Assembly (NCBI GenBank): GCA_026214975.1
Contig: JAOBSW010000445.1
Coordinates: 28,312 to 92,311 of the forward strand
Source: Gentiana macrophylla
Taxonomy: Eukaryota > Streptophyta > Magnoliopsida > Gentianales > Gentianaceae
Length of the DNA stretch: 64,000 nucleotides
Reading direction: 5' to 3'
Below, piece after piece: positions 45,324 to 57,382 of this stretch (position 1 is the stretch's first letter; every line of letters starts with the position of its first letter). The notes below the pieces were generated by a model. It had not been told where the DNA came from. It did not search any database and worked only from the letters and a program-made list of their open reading frames with translations. A program made the position numbers and the translations under genes.

Positions 45324-47213
45324 CTCACACCTCAGTGCCGCCGTAGGGTAGGTCAAAGAGGTGACGGTTAGACTGAGACAATCTCTCTCAATGATTAAGC
45401 TTTGATAATCGAACATCTCACGGGAATCAGACATCCCGGACCTTAATCATTGATTACCTTCCTTTTTTCTAGCCTAGATATTTTGAAAATATCCATAAAG
45501 AGTGTGACCTACTATATCAGATCTCAAAGTACGCCCCGAGTATCCCGCCGTAGGGTCGGTCAGTGACTCAACGAGTACCCAAAATCCTATCCTTTCAGAG
45601 ACCAAGCCTTGAATTTTGATAGGGGTGAACACCATCCGTAGGGGGCTGAAATCAAAGCGGCTCGAGGCATCACCCTTCTCTCACGTGCTTGCATCTATTG
45701 TAGAGGCCGTGGGGTTGGCTGTCGCCTTCCCCGCTCCCACTCAATAATATGAAAAAATTGGTGGGTTTACTAATTACTGTTTCGGTCTTGACAATAAGAA
45801 ACAATAAATCAAAGTAATCCGAATAGGGTCGGTTATGTAGGCAAGCCTACGCCGTCTTTTCGTTGGAACATATGTGACAGTTCAGGCTAATCCGGCAAGA
45901 GAAGCCCCGTTTAGCCCGAAGGCTTATCGGCTATGCTAAGTCTTGTCGAACTACTGTAATGTACATCACACGTGGAGGGGAGTCAATGGAGCCAAATCTC
46001 GGTTGAACTCGCCCAACCATTTCCGAACCCATGTACTAAGATTTTCCGATTTCTAAATTGTCAACCAAAGCGTAATCTCGTTTCTGTATAAGGTGAGTTC
46101 ATCGAGAAGCCATCACCGAAACTCAATGATTTGTCTAAGTGGGATTCACCGAGAATCCATCACTAAAATCGTAACGATTGACAAAACCCAGTTCCTCGGT
46201 TTTTATAATTAGTTACTTATTTATTAACTACCACATATTAATTAAATAAGCCTTTAAACTAATTATACGAGTTATACATGCCTAATTAATTCGAAATTAA
46301 AGAGCTGCGTGTATGCATTGGAGTGGAATCATGAAGATGAATGTCATGGCAATTTCCGGTTATATCACACAATTTACGATCATACACGGAAAAAAAATAT
46401 AACGGAAAAGTTAACACCGAGATGAACCGTTGGTACCCCCGACTAACCTATTTTCTAAGGAAAAGTAAAAAAAACTTAAACTAATCTTCGAGTCTTGATC
46501 TTCGAATCTTGAGCTCGAACCGCCGGATCACGAACCACAAACACCCGAGAGGAGAAAGGCTTTTTAAATTAAATAAATCCAATTTATTATAATTAAAACC
46601 TTTTTATTTTTATTTTTTTTTGATATACGGCTGTATTAAAAATTAATCCAGAAATTTTGTTTTTTTATTTTCTGCCAAAACGGCAGATTTTATAAAAAAA
46701 ACAGATTTAAAAAATATATATATATATATACAGCCGCCGGAAAAAATAAACCCTAGCCGAGGGTTATATTAAAAAAAAACCAGACTTATAGCGATACTTT
46801 TCAGCGTTGCAGAAAGTCCTGTAGTGCAGATTTTAATTAAAAAACAGGTTTTTAACCGTTTCTCCTCGTTCATACATTGGGTTTCGCCTTGATCTTCATC
46901 TTTTCACCAAGATCTTCATATTTCGAGCCAGGAATATATAAAATTACAACAAAGATGCTATTTTTACATATAAATCCGATTGCATTAAATTAAAAAAAAA
47001 TCATATGCTCAATTGATACTAATCAAGAGATCTACAAAATAGATCTACGGGTAAACAATCCCAATCCCAATCCATCTCTTCAACCACAACATTCACAAGC
47101 ATTCAACATGATATATTTCGAATTCATAAAAAAAAAAACGAAATAAAAACATCAAAAACATGTTTTTCCACTCCTAGATCTAAAATTCACATACTTTGAT
47201 CGTTAGATCAAAG
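45324..47213 (-). other. 5' leader of element D, non-coding
   Basis: This lies between the PBS and gag. No gene is seen. The word 'cgccgtagggtaggtca' at 45340 recurs as 'cgccgtagggtcggtca' at 45548, and 'gagaagccatcac' (46101) recurs as 'gagaatccatcac' (46151). AT-rich homopolymers fill 46560-47000. Confidence 0.6.
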
Positions 47214-47225
47214 GATCTTATACCA
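47214..47225 (-). other. Primer binding site of element D, diverged
   Basis: In minus sense TGGTATAAGATC lies just after the LTR end. It differs from TGGTATCAGAGC at two positions. Confidence 0.75.
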
Positions 47226-47227
47226 CT

Positions 47228-49035
47228 TGTAAGATGTAATATCACCGGATGGATCAAGATCCACCCGATTACGCAGCGGAATAAATATCAGATCTAGATC
47301 TAAACGAACAAAATACATAAATAATAAATCTAAACTACGATGGGGTCTAGATACCAACCTTTTTATGGTGCAAAACGCCAAGATCAAAGGTCAATCCAAT
47401 CCGAGGTAGATGAGAGCCTAGTTGAGAAGCCAAAGTCTTCCAACGTGTGTCTCCAAGAACCACCAGGTGGATGGTGTTTCAAGCCGCCGGACCTACTCGA
47501 TATGCTACCTTAAAAAACCCGAAGTTTTCTATACTCGAAACCAAAGAAAAATGGCCAAAAATTCAAAGCTATTTTTCACCCAATATTTCGTGTGTTGCAT
47601 TGTGATTTTACGCTTAGGAGTACTCTCTTTATATATGAGAGAAATCCTAGTCTCCAAGGCATTATTTAATTAATACAAAATCAATTAAAATAATCATTTT
47701 CCTAAAAAGATAAATCCAGAATATTCCTAAATTAATAAGGATATATAAAAGATTTTCTTTTCCTTAAATTATTTAACAAATAAGTAATTTAATCACATGT
47801 CTTATTATTTATCAAGAAAACTAATTTCCCAACAAATAATAATTAAAATATGCGGCCACCCTAATTAATAATAAGGTCACACGCATATTACACCAAAATG
47901 GGCCGAGTCCACGAAAAATTTCTTTTCCACGTATTTAATTATCTAGTCCAACTAAACAATTAATCTACATATCGATTAAATAGTCCAATCCAACTATTTA
48001 ATTGTAATTGAGGTGAAACGACGAGAAAACGTATATGCTATATTAAAAGCCACGTCGGGGACCATGGACCCATATTCAAAAGCTATAATAAATTGAATAA
48101 AATTATTCGTCTGACCGAACAATAATATTCAATCTATTAATTCCGGGATTACACCACCATAAACCCAATACTAAACTCTGCCAAATATAGATATAAACTT
48201 ACACTCAACTATGAGTTATAAGGTGTCCACTGAAATAATCATTACATACGGATAAATCCTCCATAGACTGTTCATTTCGATTCGGGATATCTCCGTAGAC
48301 CCATCTCAAAACATCTTATCCTTATTTACCATTAACCCCCTAGTGATCAATTAGTTCATAACTAATATAATATGAATTGGGCCCATCGATCAGTTTCTAG
48401 GGTTAACAAATAAGGGAACTGTCTGTCTGCTTCCCGAGGGAAGGAATGGATTCTATATCTGTGATAGCACAGACTACTCACTCATCTTAGAATAGAGCCA
48501 ACGAGAAGTGTTGGACCACATACTACGAAGTGATCCTTACTAACACATCAAACCCTACCCTAGTCTAAGCAGTCGTCTGTGATCACCTCAGGATTAAAAT
48601 TAATCCATATATGATCATCTTGTCATTCGATAAGGCTTCTCGATCACGGAATTATATCAAGAACTCAAATCAAATCGGTCCAGCCCTATATATTTATCAC
48701 CATATATAAATGCCCCATTAGGTACCCTGTTACCGGAAGTCCGGATAAGACTGTCACACCTAAAGTGTTCTGGGCGCATTATTAGCAAATTAATCTAGAG
48801 ACCCATACTCAGATTAATAAACGCTACGGACTAAGTTAATTTTAAGTATATTTCACAAACTCAATCCTCGTGTGTATAGCCATACACTGAGTTATGTGAT
48901 TACATAATCAATATACTTAGGGTTTTCTATAGTGTATTAATATAGGCATTAAATGCGTATAAATAAGATGAAATAAATTATGTCATTTATTTAAATAAAA
49001 CAATTACAATTGTCTTTTGGGCATAAACCCTAACA
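47228..49035 (-). repeat. 5' LTR of element D
   Basis: It is 1808 bp, homologous to 32021-33827 with few differences. The TATA region in minus sense is TATATAAAG at about 47622-47632. Confidence 0.95.
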
Positions 49036-51338
49036 CCCTGTCCAGCTTCCTAATTAGATAAAGGCAATGCAGTTCCACTGGCTTCTCCTCGATGTGTAAG
49101 ATGATCATCATCAGAATCAGATGGTGATGTGTCATCACTATCTGGTGCATCCCTAGGTTCCTTAAACAAGAGACTTCCTTGTTTCCTTTCTCCTTCAATA
49201 AGTTCCATCAACCTCATTTCCAGCAGAGAAGTATCAACCAAGTCAAGTAGATTATCCACTTCTAACTTTTCGAAAGCCCATTCCTCAAAATCTGTCATTG
49301 GCTCAGCAGCTGGTTTTTGTCTTTTCTAGTAGCCAAACTTCCACTGAAAGTAATCAGCAACCAGCTTGAGTTTAGGATCACCATACCCTTCTTTATTTTT
49401 CTTCTCCTTCCTCTCAAAGGGCATTGATGGCTTTCTAGGAGCTGTTTGTTCAGCTTGTTTTCCTCCAAAGATCTTAACAAGCAAATTCAGTGTTTCCTTA
49501 GCAGATGCCATCAGGTCAGTAGGCTCCTCAGATAGTAAATTTGTCCCTACTACCTCCATCTTCTCAACACTAGGTTCCCCCTGACTTACATGCTCATCAG
49601 CAGGGTTAGCAACAGATTGCTCTTACCCCTGAATTATTGCAGAAATGGTAGGGTATTGTACAGATGTATCAATCTCCACAGCAGGTGCAGATTTAGTAGT
49701 CTGCTGTGGTTCTTCAGTGTGTTGGTCAACAATGATCTCTCCAGCCTCAGTAGGCTCAACAACTTTTATAGGTTCAGATGCAATAACTTCCACAACAAGT
49801 TCTGGTTCAGCAGGTTTGTGTGGTGCTACACTTTGTTGTTCAGTTGCAACCTTAGTAGTTTCCACAGCAGGGTCAGGAACAGTTTCCACAGCAGGGTTCT
49901 GTGGTTCTTCAATGTGTTGCTCAACAACAACACCAGCATCAGCAATAGGCTCAACAGCCTCTTCTTCTATTTCCCTTTGGTCCTCCAGGACCCTTAGTTC
50001 TTTACTCTTTCCATGCTTCTTCTTTTTCGCAATCTCTTTCAATCTCTTTGTGGGTCATTCAACTTCAATTTCAGCAGCTTTCCTCTTTCTTTTGTCCTCT
50101 TTCTGTTGCTCTTTCAAAATCTCAGCAGTAGATTTCTTCCTTATAACTTCAGTAGGGTCAGTAACTTCAACTTCAATTGGACCCTCAGTAGATTCAGCAG
50201 TCTCTACTGGTTGCTTCCTTGTTTTCTTAGGCTTAAGCATCTCAGTTATCTTCCTTGTATCGGTAGCCTTTCGTTTCTCAGTAGCCTTCTTAGGAGCAGC
50301 AAATTTAGCAACTTGTTTAACCTGCTCACCACCAGCATCATCATCTCCATCATTGTCACTCTCTGTCCTTTCAGTATCCAACTCTTCATCATCGTCCAAG
50401 CCAGGGATGATATAACTGATCTCCTTTTTGTATCTGGACTTGTTGATCTTTTCAGGTGCAACATCAGTAACCCTCAAATGAGTCAGTAGGGCCTGCATCA
50501 TCAAACCCAAAGGCAGTGTCTTGGACTTCCTTGTCCCATCTCTATCCTCTGATATTACTTTCTTCATGTATTGGACAAAGAATCCAGCCCAATCAAACTT
50601 CATACTCTTGTAGATGATGATCAGCAAATCAAAATTGGGTCCTGACAATGTGTCAAGACTTCCACTGAATCCCAAAATATTCTTGGCTATAATATTACTC
50701 AACAGATTATATTCCATCTTGATATGTTTCACATTGATACTCAGTGAGGACTTAATGGATTTGTTGGTCTTTATTATATCAACAAAATCTATTCTTGACA
50801 GCCCCATTGATTCAGTATTTGTAGGAGCATTGTTTCCAGATCCAAACCCAAACACTTTCCTCAGCAGGTTTGAGGAAATTTCAATCTCCTGGCCATTAAC
50901 TGTGGTAGTAAACGCCTCTCTATCATCTCTTATCACAATGTTTCTCCAGAAATTTACAACATTTGTGTAAGATATGCTTTCCAATCTCAGATTAAGAACA
51001 ACTTCCAGTCCTTCATATCTTCTGATTCTTCTACCAATGTTGATAGCTAACTCAGTTTTGTTAACATCAACAACAAACCCTCTAACACTTTGGCTCGTTC
51101 CAATGTGAACATCATCTTTATCCGCTATTAGAATTTTGAAAAAAATGAAGAAGAGAGCTTTCAAATCTGTGTTCACACAGTGTGTATTCAGAGAAAAATC
51201 AATCTGAAGGTTGTATGCATCATCTCTGTGTATATATCTGTATATATAGAGAAAGTGGGTAGTAACTGTCAGATAAAGCACGGTGCACGTACTGTAGCAT
51301 TTAACCACGATTAAAGTTGGAGTTAATGTGATAATCAT
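49036..51338 (-). pseudogene. Extra ORF of element B, N-terminal part
   Basis: It begins about 465 bp downstream of the pol stop, on the same strand. The largest open segment, 51338-50055, holds 427 codons. A folded-looking domain (RGFVVDVNKTELAINIG, VVNFWRNIVIRDD, SSNLLRKVFGFGSG) resembles proteins annotated as putative plant transposon proteins. It is followed by an acidic stretch (DDDEELDTERTESDND) and a long Lys/Glu/Thr-rich tail. After a stop it goes on as 50042-49623 (Glu/Val/Pro/Thr repeats), 49559-49326 and 49298-49050, then meets element D. The first ATG may not be the real start, since the first 70 residues look like upstream sequence. It is not recognisably an envelope or enzyme. 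The antisense frames at 49590-50489 are shadows of its biased composition. Confidence 0.75.
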
Positions 51339-51602
51339 GTCCCACTAATTGATTCCATGAGAGTTGTAACCGTTGGATATTTGTAACTGTGGTTATAAAG
51401 GATAAGAATAATATCCAATTACTGTTGACTTTCATTTAAGTTTGACTGTCTTGTAACGTACAACTTAGCAGCCTTGGTCTTCAGTAGACTTGTATCAGCA
51501 TCCTGCTGACAAGGTTCCTCAAATGACTCTTTGAGGTATCATTATTCAGCGATCTTCAATTACTCTTGTTTTGTCCAACTGATAATACAATATGAAGTTT
51601 AA

Positions 51603-51772
51603 TACCAATGACTGGTCTGTCAAGTGAGCTCACCCAACAGGACAAAGACCAATCCCCTTGTCAACTTCATTTGCTCAATTGTCCAAACTTATTAGGTACT
51701 TGGAATTGTTGATACCAATGACTAGTCTGCTAAGTGAGCTCACCCAACATAGCAAAGACTAATCCCCTTGCT
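51603..51772 (-). repeat. Direct duplication between pol and extra ORF of B, period 110 bp
   Basis: 'taccaatgactggtctg...gtgagctcacccaac' at 51603 recurs as 'taccaatgactagtctg...gtgagctcacccaac' at 51713, each about 60 bp long with the same ending 'aatccccttg'. It occupies the otherwise non-coding spacer 51339-51802. Confidence 0.85.
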
Positions 51773-51802
51773 GAATTCCAGTACACTACTGATTAATGTG
51801 CA

Positions 51803-54800
51803 TCAGTCAACTTTTATGATTCCAAGTTCAGTCCTTAACTTTTCAAATCTTTCACTATCCAATGGCTTAGTAAATATATCAGCATGTTGATCTTCAGTAG
51901 GGATGTAAAGAGCTACCACATCTTTCTTTTCAACATTATCTCTAATAAAATGATGTCTTACATCAATGTGCTTGGTTCTTGAGTGCAAAACAGGATTTTC
52001 TGTGATTGCAATTGCACTTGTGTTGTCACACATTATAGTAATTTCTCTTTCTTCAATTCCATAATCCCTTAACTGTTGCCTTAACCAAAGTATTTGTGCA
52101 CATCAACTTCCAAATAGCCTATATATTGACTCAAGAGTGGAAGTTGATATTGAATCTCATTTCTTCTTGAACCAGAAACCAGTCTATTTCCCATCAACTG
52201 ACAGGTTCCTGTGGTGCTTTTTATATCAATCTTGCATCCATCATAATCAGAATCTGAGAAGGATATAACTTTGAAGCTTCCATCTTTTGAATATCATATC
52301 CCTACTCCCAAAGTCCCTTTTAGATATTTGAGAATCCTTTTGACTGCAGTTAGGTGACTCTCCTTTGGTTTGGATTGAAATCTTGCACAAACACCTACAG
52401 CAAATGATATATCAAGTTTGCTGGCAGTAAGGTACAGCAGACTGCCTATCATCCTTCTGTAAAAAGTCTAATCAACATCTTTGACTTCTTTATCTTCATC
52501 CAGTCTGATGTTTGTACTCATAGGAGTTGATACCTTGGTGCTATTTTCCATACCAAACTTCTTCAGTAACTCATTGGTATACTTTGTTTGATGAATGAAG
52601 ATTCCATCTTTCATTTATTTGACTTGTAATCCCAAGAAATAGTTCATTTCTCCCATCATACTCATTTGGAACTTGCTTTTCATGAGATTAGAAAACTTTT
52701 CACATAGCAATTCATTTTCAGAACCAAAAATTATGTCATCAACAAAAATCTGTACCCGCATGGTGTTGTCTCCTTTATTGATTCTGAAAAGAGTCTTGTC
52801 AATGGTACCTTTGGTAAAACCATTGTCCACCAAGAATTGAGATAAGGTTTCATACCATGCTCTTGGTGCTTGTTTCAAACCATAAAGTGCCTTGTTAAGT
52901 CTGTACACTTTATCTTCTTGATCTTTAACTTCAAAGCCAGGAGGTTGCTGAACATACACTTCCTCCTCTAGAATGTCATTCAAAAATGCACTCTTGACAT
53001 CCATCTAGTATACTTTGAAGTTTTTATGAGCAGCATATGCTAAGAATAATCTTATAGTTTCCAATCTTACAACTGGGGCATATGTCTCATCAAAATCTAA
53101 TCCTTCTGCTTGAGAATAGCCTTTTGCTACTAGTCTGGCCTTATTCCTTACAATGGTACCAGATTCATCCAATTTGTTTCTGTATACCCATTTAGTTCCA
53201 ATTATATTTGCATGATTAGGCCTTTCCACTAGTGTCCAAACTTGATTTCTTTCAAATTCATTCAATTCCTCTTGCATAGCAATTATCCAATCTGGATCTG
53301 ATATTGCTTCTTCAACAACTTTAGGCTCTATTTGAGATAGAAAACAAGTAAACATTGCTTCCAATTTCTTATAGTCCTTACACCTTGCTGTATATTGCCA
53401 ATGACTTGTTCAGCAGGGTGATCCCTTAACCATTGTGGATTTTGGTTAGATTGGTTCTCAGGAGCATTATCTTGGTAGAGGTCTGCAGTTGCTTCAGCGA
53501 GGGGTTCCGCGAGATCCTTGAAGCGCCTCGATTGTTGCATCGATGAGTGTTTACCAATAGGTTCTTCAGAAGGGGCAGAGTCAGAAACTTTTAAGTCATT
53601 TATCCTTTCCAAAACATCAACACATTCTGGATCAGTGACTTGTTGATTCTCAGCAGGTTCTGAAAATTCATCTTCCATTCCAGTAAACTTAGGCTCATCA
53701 AATACAACATGTATTGATTCTTCATGTTTCAATGTCCTTTATTCAAGACTGAATGCCTTCTTCGATGAAGAATATCCCAAGAAGATTCCTTCATCGATTT
53801 TGGTTGGAATGTCTTCAGTTGCTCCTTATGATTTAGTATAAAACATTTGCTTCCAAATGGATGGAAATAGGATATATTATGTTTCCTTCCATTCCAAATC
53901 TCATAAGGTGTCTTCAGCAGCTTCTTGTTTACTGAGGTCCTGTTTTGTGTATAACATGTCTTTGTATTGACTGCTTCAAATTCAATATATTTCGAGTAAT
54001 AATGCTTCATGTATCATAGTCCTTCCCGCTTCTTTCAAAGTTACATTTTTCTCTCAAGAACCCCATTTTCTTTGAGGTGTGTACAGCAACTAGACTAATT
54101 GGTGTAGCACACCATTTTGCTCACAATATTCTCTTATGACTTTATTGAGAAATTCAATACCCTTGTCTGATCTGATCTTCACTACTGTCAAACTTTTATC
54201 ATTTTGTAATCTCTTCAACAGTTCAGGCATCTTTTGAAGTGTTTCACTTTTCTTGTTCATGAATACTACCCAAGTGTATCTTGAATAATCATCCACAACT
54301 ACCAGAGTGTACTTCTTCCCTGTCGCACTTGTTGGTGTTACAGGTCCAAATTGATCCATGTGCATCAGCTCCAAAACTCTTTTTATTGATTGCTTAGTCT
54401 TTGACTTGAAGCTTGACTTGGTTTGTTTACCTTGCTGACAAGCATCACATATAGCATCCTTTTTGAATGTAATCTCATGCAAACCAATCACTAACTTCTT
54501 TTTCACCAATTGATTGATATCATCAAAATTAAGATGATTCAACTTCTTATGCCATAACCAATTCAGTTCTGACTTAGTATGCACAATCAGGCATGTCTCT
54601 GGAACATCAGTAGACCAATCCACAACATACATGTTTTGTTGTCTTCTTCCAGCCAGCACAACTTGATCACCTCTTTCACTAATGACAATACATGTGTCTT
54701 TGTCAAAAGTGACCTTGTAACCCATGTCACAAAAGCGCCCAAGGCTGCTCATGAGGTTGTAGTCCAGTCCTTCCACAAATGCAACATTCCTGATAGTTAA

Positions 54801-54960
54801 TCCATTTCTCACAAGTGTGCCATATCCTCTTGTGTATCCTGGTGTGTTCTTGTTGCCAAAGTTGACTCTTGGACCATCATTTGCCACATAACTTGTCAAA
54901 GAGTGCTTATTCTTTGTCATATGTCTAGAACACCCACTGTCAAAGTACCAGACACCCTAC
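51803..54960 (-). pseudogene. Element B pol: protease, integrase, RT, RNase H
   Basis: In minus order there is first a protease site YFDSGCSRHMTK (DSG codons at 54941-54933). The integrase zinc region is LWHKKLNHLNF, then CDACQQGKQTK, and the core is HMDQFGPVTPT, then IRSDKGIEFLN. Next is the integrase C-terminal text TPYEIWNGRKHNISYFHPFG (53729-54010). RT reads [54 protein letters not shown] and the catalytic FVDDIIFGS. RNase H ends it with MCDNTSAIAITENP, HSRTKHIDVRHHF and DQHADIFTKPL, with the stop at 51803. Stops or shifts occur at about 54090, 53729, 53005, 52615 and through 52040-52600. The FVDD variant and sequence style point to the SIRE clade. Confidence 0.92.
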
Positions 54961-56249
54961 AAAACAAAGTTAATGTATTTTAGGTACCCAAAACTGTTTG
55001 GGTCCATAGTGGTCAGTGGAAAGCATGACCCTTGGCAAATTTCCATAAGGTCTTCTTTGAAAAGTATCATACTTTTGTTCATACATGTAATCCACACATC
55101 CATAAGGTCTAACATTTGGTTGTGTAGGATTCACATATGCTTTCTGGCCTTTCGGTACATAGTGTTGTTTGAAGTGATTTCTATTGTTAGAAGCACTAGC
55201 ATAACCATAGTTTTGATGTCTGTTAGGAATGTACTGTAATATGGATTCTCTTTGAGGTCCTGCTTTGAGGTCTTGTATAAGTCCTCTGTGAGTCTCTCAT
55301 TGATTCCATTCTTTGAGGTCTTGCCCTAGCATTATGGTTATGTCTATTGTTTTATAAGTATGGCGAGAATATTCCAATCATCATCAGTAGGGAATAATCT
55401 ACCTTTCCTCCTGAGATAAGTATTCTTAGAATGATTAACAGTTTTAGGTTTAGAATTCTTATCCTTGGAATATTTCTGATATTTGCCCTTTTATGGTCCA
55501 GCAGACTTGGTAGCAGGTCTGCTATCAGTAGGTCTAGAAGGTACAGCAGTTCTACTCTTGGATTTATTCCTTTTGTTAGGTTTTGTTGACCTTTTTGACT
55601 TCTGATTTTGCTTCCTTGAAGTCTTCTCAAGAGGCTTCACCCGCCTCAAAGAACCTTTTGGGAGTTGGATCTTGTGCAGGCACAAACTTAGGACCAATTC
55701 TGGTGCTAGGTTCAGTAACCTTACTGGATCCACTCTTATTAGATTGTTGAGTTCCAAATCCAAGGCATGTTCTATCACCATAAGGCTTTCCACATTTGAA
55801 TGCAGTGGAGGAACTAGATTGTTCAGCAGATTCAGCAGCTATTGAAAGTACAGTAGACTTATGTTGAATCTGTCCAAACTCTTTTTCATTACCCTTGAGA
55901 ACTCTTAAGTCAGCTTTCAACTTTTCAACTTCTGTTTGAAGAGCTTCTTTTTCAGCCTTCACAATCTCATAACCAGATTGTATTATCCCTAGTTGATTAA
56001 GGATGGCATCCAAAGTTTCTTCATTGTCAGAATTTTTAGGATTTGATCCATAAGTTGACTCACGATCACTTTCAGCAGGAGTGTTTATAGATACAGAATT
56101 GTATACCTCCTCTGTTTCATCCATATTTGCCATCAAAGCAAAATCTTTCATATCAGCAACAAGTGCAGTATCATTAGATTCATTTCCTTTTTCTGATTCA
56201 ACTTCATACCCTGATTCATCATCAGCAATCATTGCTTTCTTGCCAGGTC

Positions 56250-57277
56250 ATCTTTGCTGATTCTTGTTCTTCAGTAGGTCTGGACAATCAGGTCTGAAAT
56301 GTCCAAGTTTCTTGCAGTTGAAGCACAGATAATCAGGTTCCTTTTTCTGTTTCAATTCAGGACAGTCAGGTTTGAAGTGTCCTGGTTTCTTGCATTGAAA
56401 ACACAAGTAATCATTGTCTTTCTTGGATTCTTCCTTTTTCTTTTCACTTGATTTCTTAGTGAAGTTTCTTGGAGAACCCCTTCATGTTTTCATCATTCTG
56501 ATTTTCTTGCTCAGTAGGGCAATTTCTCTTGCATCTCATCCAATAGATCATCTTGAGCTCCTGATGATTCTTCTTGATATGTAGCAGCCAATGCAGTGGT
56601 CTTTGGTTCTTCCTTTTCAGTCTCAAGTACAAGTTTCTTACTGAATTCATAAGCCTTGAGATCTGAAAATAACTTGAAGGTGTCCTCTTCATGTAGACTT
56701 CTCATTTCTTCTATGGCAGTAACCTTCATTTCCCAAACTTCTTTTGTTGGTAGGGCTTCTAAGATTTTTGAATTGATTCTTTTGAGTAGAATACATTCAG
56801 CAGAGTGAGTTCATCCATGATGGCATTGAATCTTGACTCCATTTGTTCAATAGTTTCATTTGGTTTCATTTTGAAATCCCGAAACTTCTTTTTGGCTACA
56901 CTGATCTTATTTTTCTTGATAGCATCAGTACCTTCACAGATTAGTTGTAACTTATCCCAAAGTTCCTTTGCAGTCTTGCAATCCTTCACCTTCATGTACA
57001 TATTGCTATCCAAAGTTCTCTATATTATATCAATATCAATATTGTTGAGGTTTGCTCTTTTTCTATCTTCAGCATTCCACTCTCTTTTTGGTTTTGGAAT
57101 ATACTGGGTTTCATTTCCCATAGTTACTGACTTAGTGATCTCCAGTGGTCCATTAGTCAGCACATCCATCATCTCATCAAGTGTTGCAGCTAGAAAAGCC
57201 TGCATACGATGTTTATACTCATCAAAACGATCTAAGGAGCACATCAACATAGTTCTAGCATACCGGTTGTTATCCAT
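56250..57277 (-). pseudogene. Element B gag with two zinc knuckles
   Basis: It starts MDNNRYARTMLMCSLDRF, about 100 bases after the PBS. A stop (57020, Gln codon to TAG) interrupts the capsid. The capsid then continues through AKELWDKLQLICEGTD and MKPNETIEQMESRFNAIMDEL, the UBN2-type core. After more shifts come two intact CCHC knuckles, CFQCKKPGHFKPDC and CFNCKKLGHFRPDC (about 56410-56289). The continuation 56232-55627 is acidic and coiled-coil-like (AEKEALQTEVEKLKADLRV), and 55793-55352 is Lys/Ser-rich. These link gag to the protease region. Confidence 0.9.
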
Positions 57278-57368
57278 GATGCAAAGCTTTGAAAATCAGA
57301 AACTTGAAAAAGTTTTCAAAGTATTTTCACAACCACAACAAGTATGATTACTTGCAATGTAAGCCTTC

Positions 57369-57381
57369 GCTCCGATACCAA
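57369..57381 (-). other. Primer binding site of element B
   Basis: In minus sense TTGGTATCGGAGC lies right beside the LTR end CCAACA. It is an initiator tRNA-Met type site with G for A at one position. Confidence 0.85.
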
Positions 57382-57382
57382 T

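Larger units (their letters stand above)
32021..49035 (-). mobile_element. Element D: Ty1/copia element, complete ends, interrupted twice
   Basis: LTRs are 32021-33827 and 47228-49035 (TGTAAGATGTAAT...CCTAACA), with TSD CCCTG at 32016-32020 and 49036-49040. It carries a diverged initiator-Met PBS and purine tract and gag-pol in normal copia order on the minus strand. Without C and the E-type solo LTR it is about 9.7 kb. It lies inside the extra ORF of B. Stops, frameshifts and altered catalytic residues make it non-functional as it stands. Confidence 0.94.

Noticed and set aside
49590..50489. Plus-strand frames of 135, 256 and 158 codons, Ser/Thr/Cys/Phe-rich
   Set aside because: They are antisense shadows of the Glu/Lys/Val-rich extra ORF of element B. 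They have no homology-like motifs.
56805..57347. Plus-strand 180-codon hydrophobic frame that looks membrane-like
   Set aside because: Antisense to the gag of element B. Hydrophobicity arises from reading Lys/Glu codons backwards.
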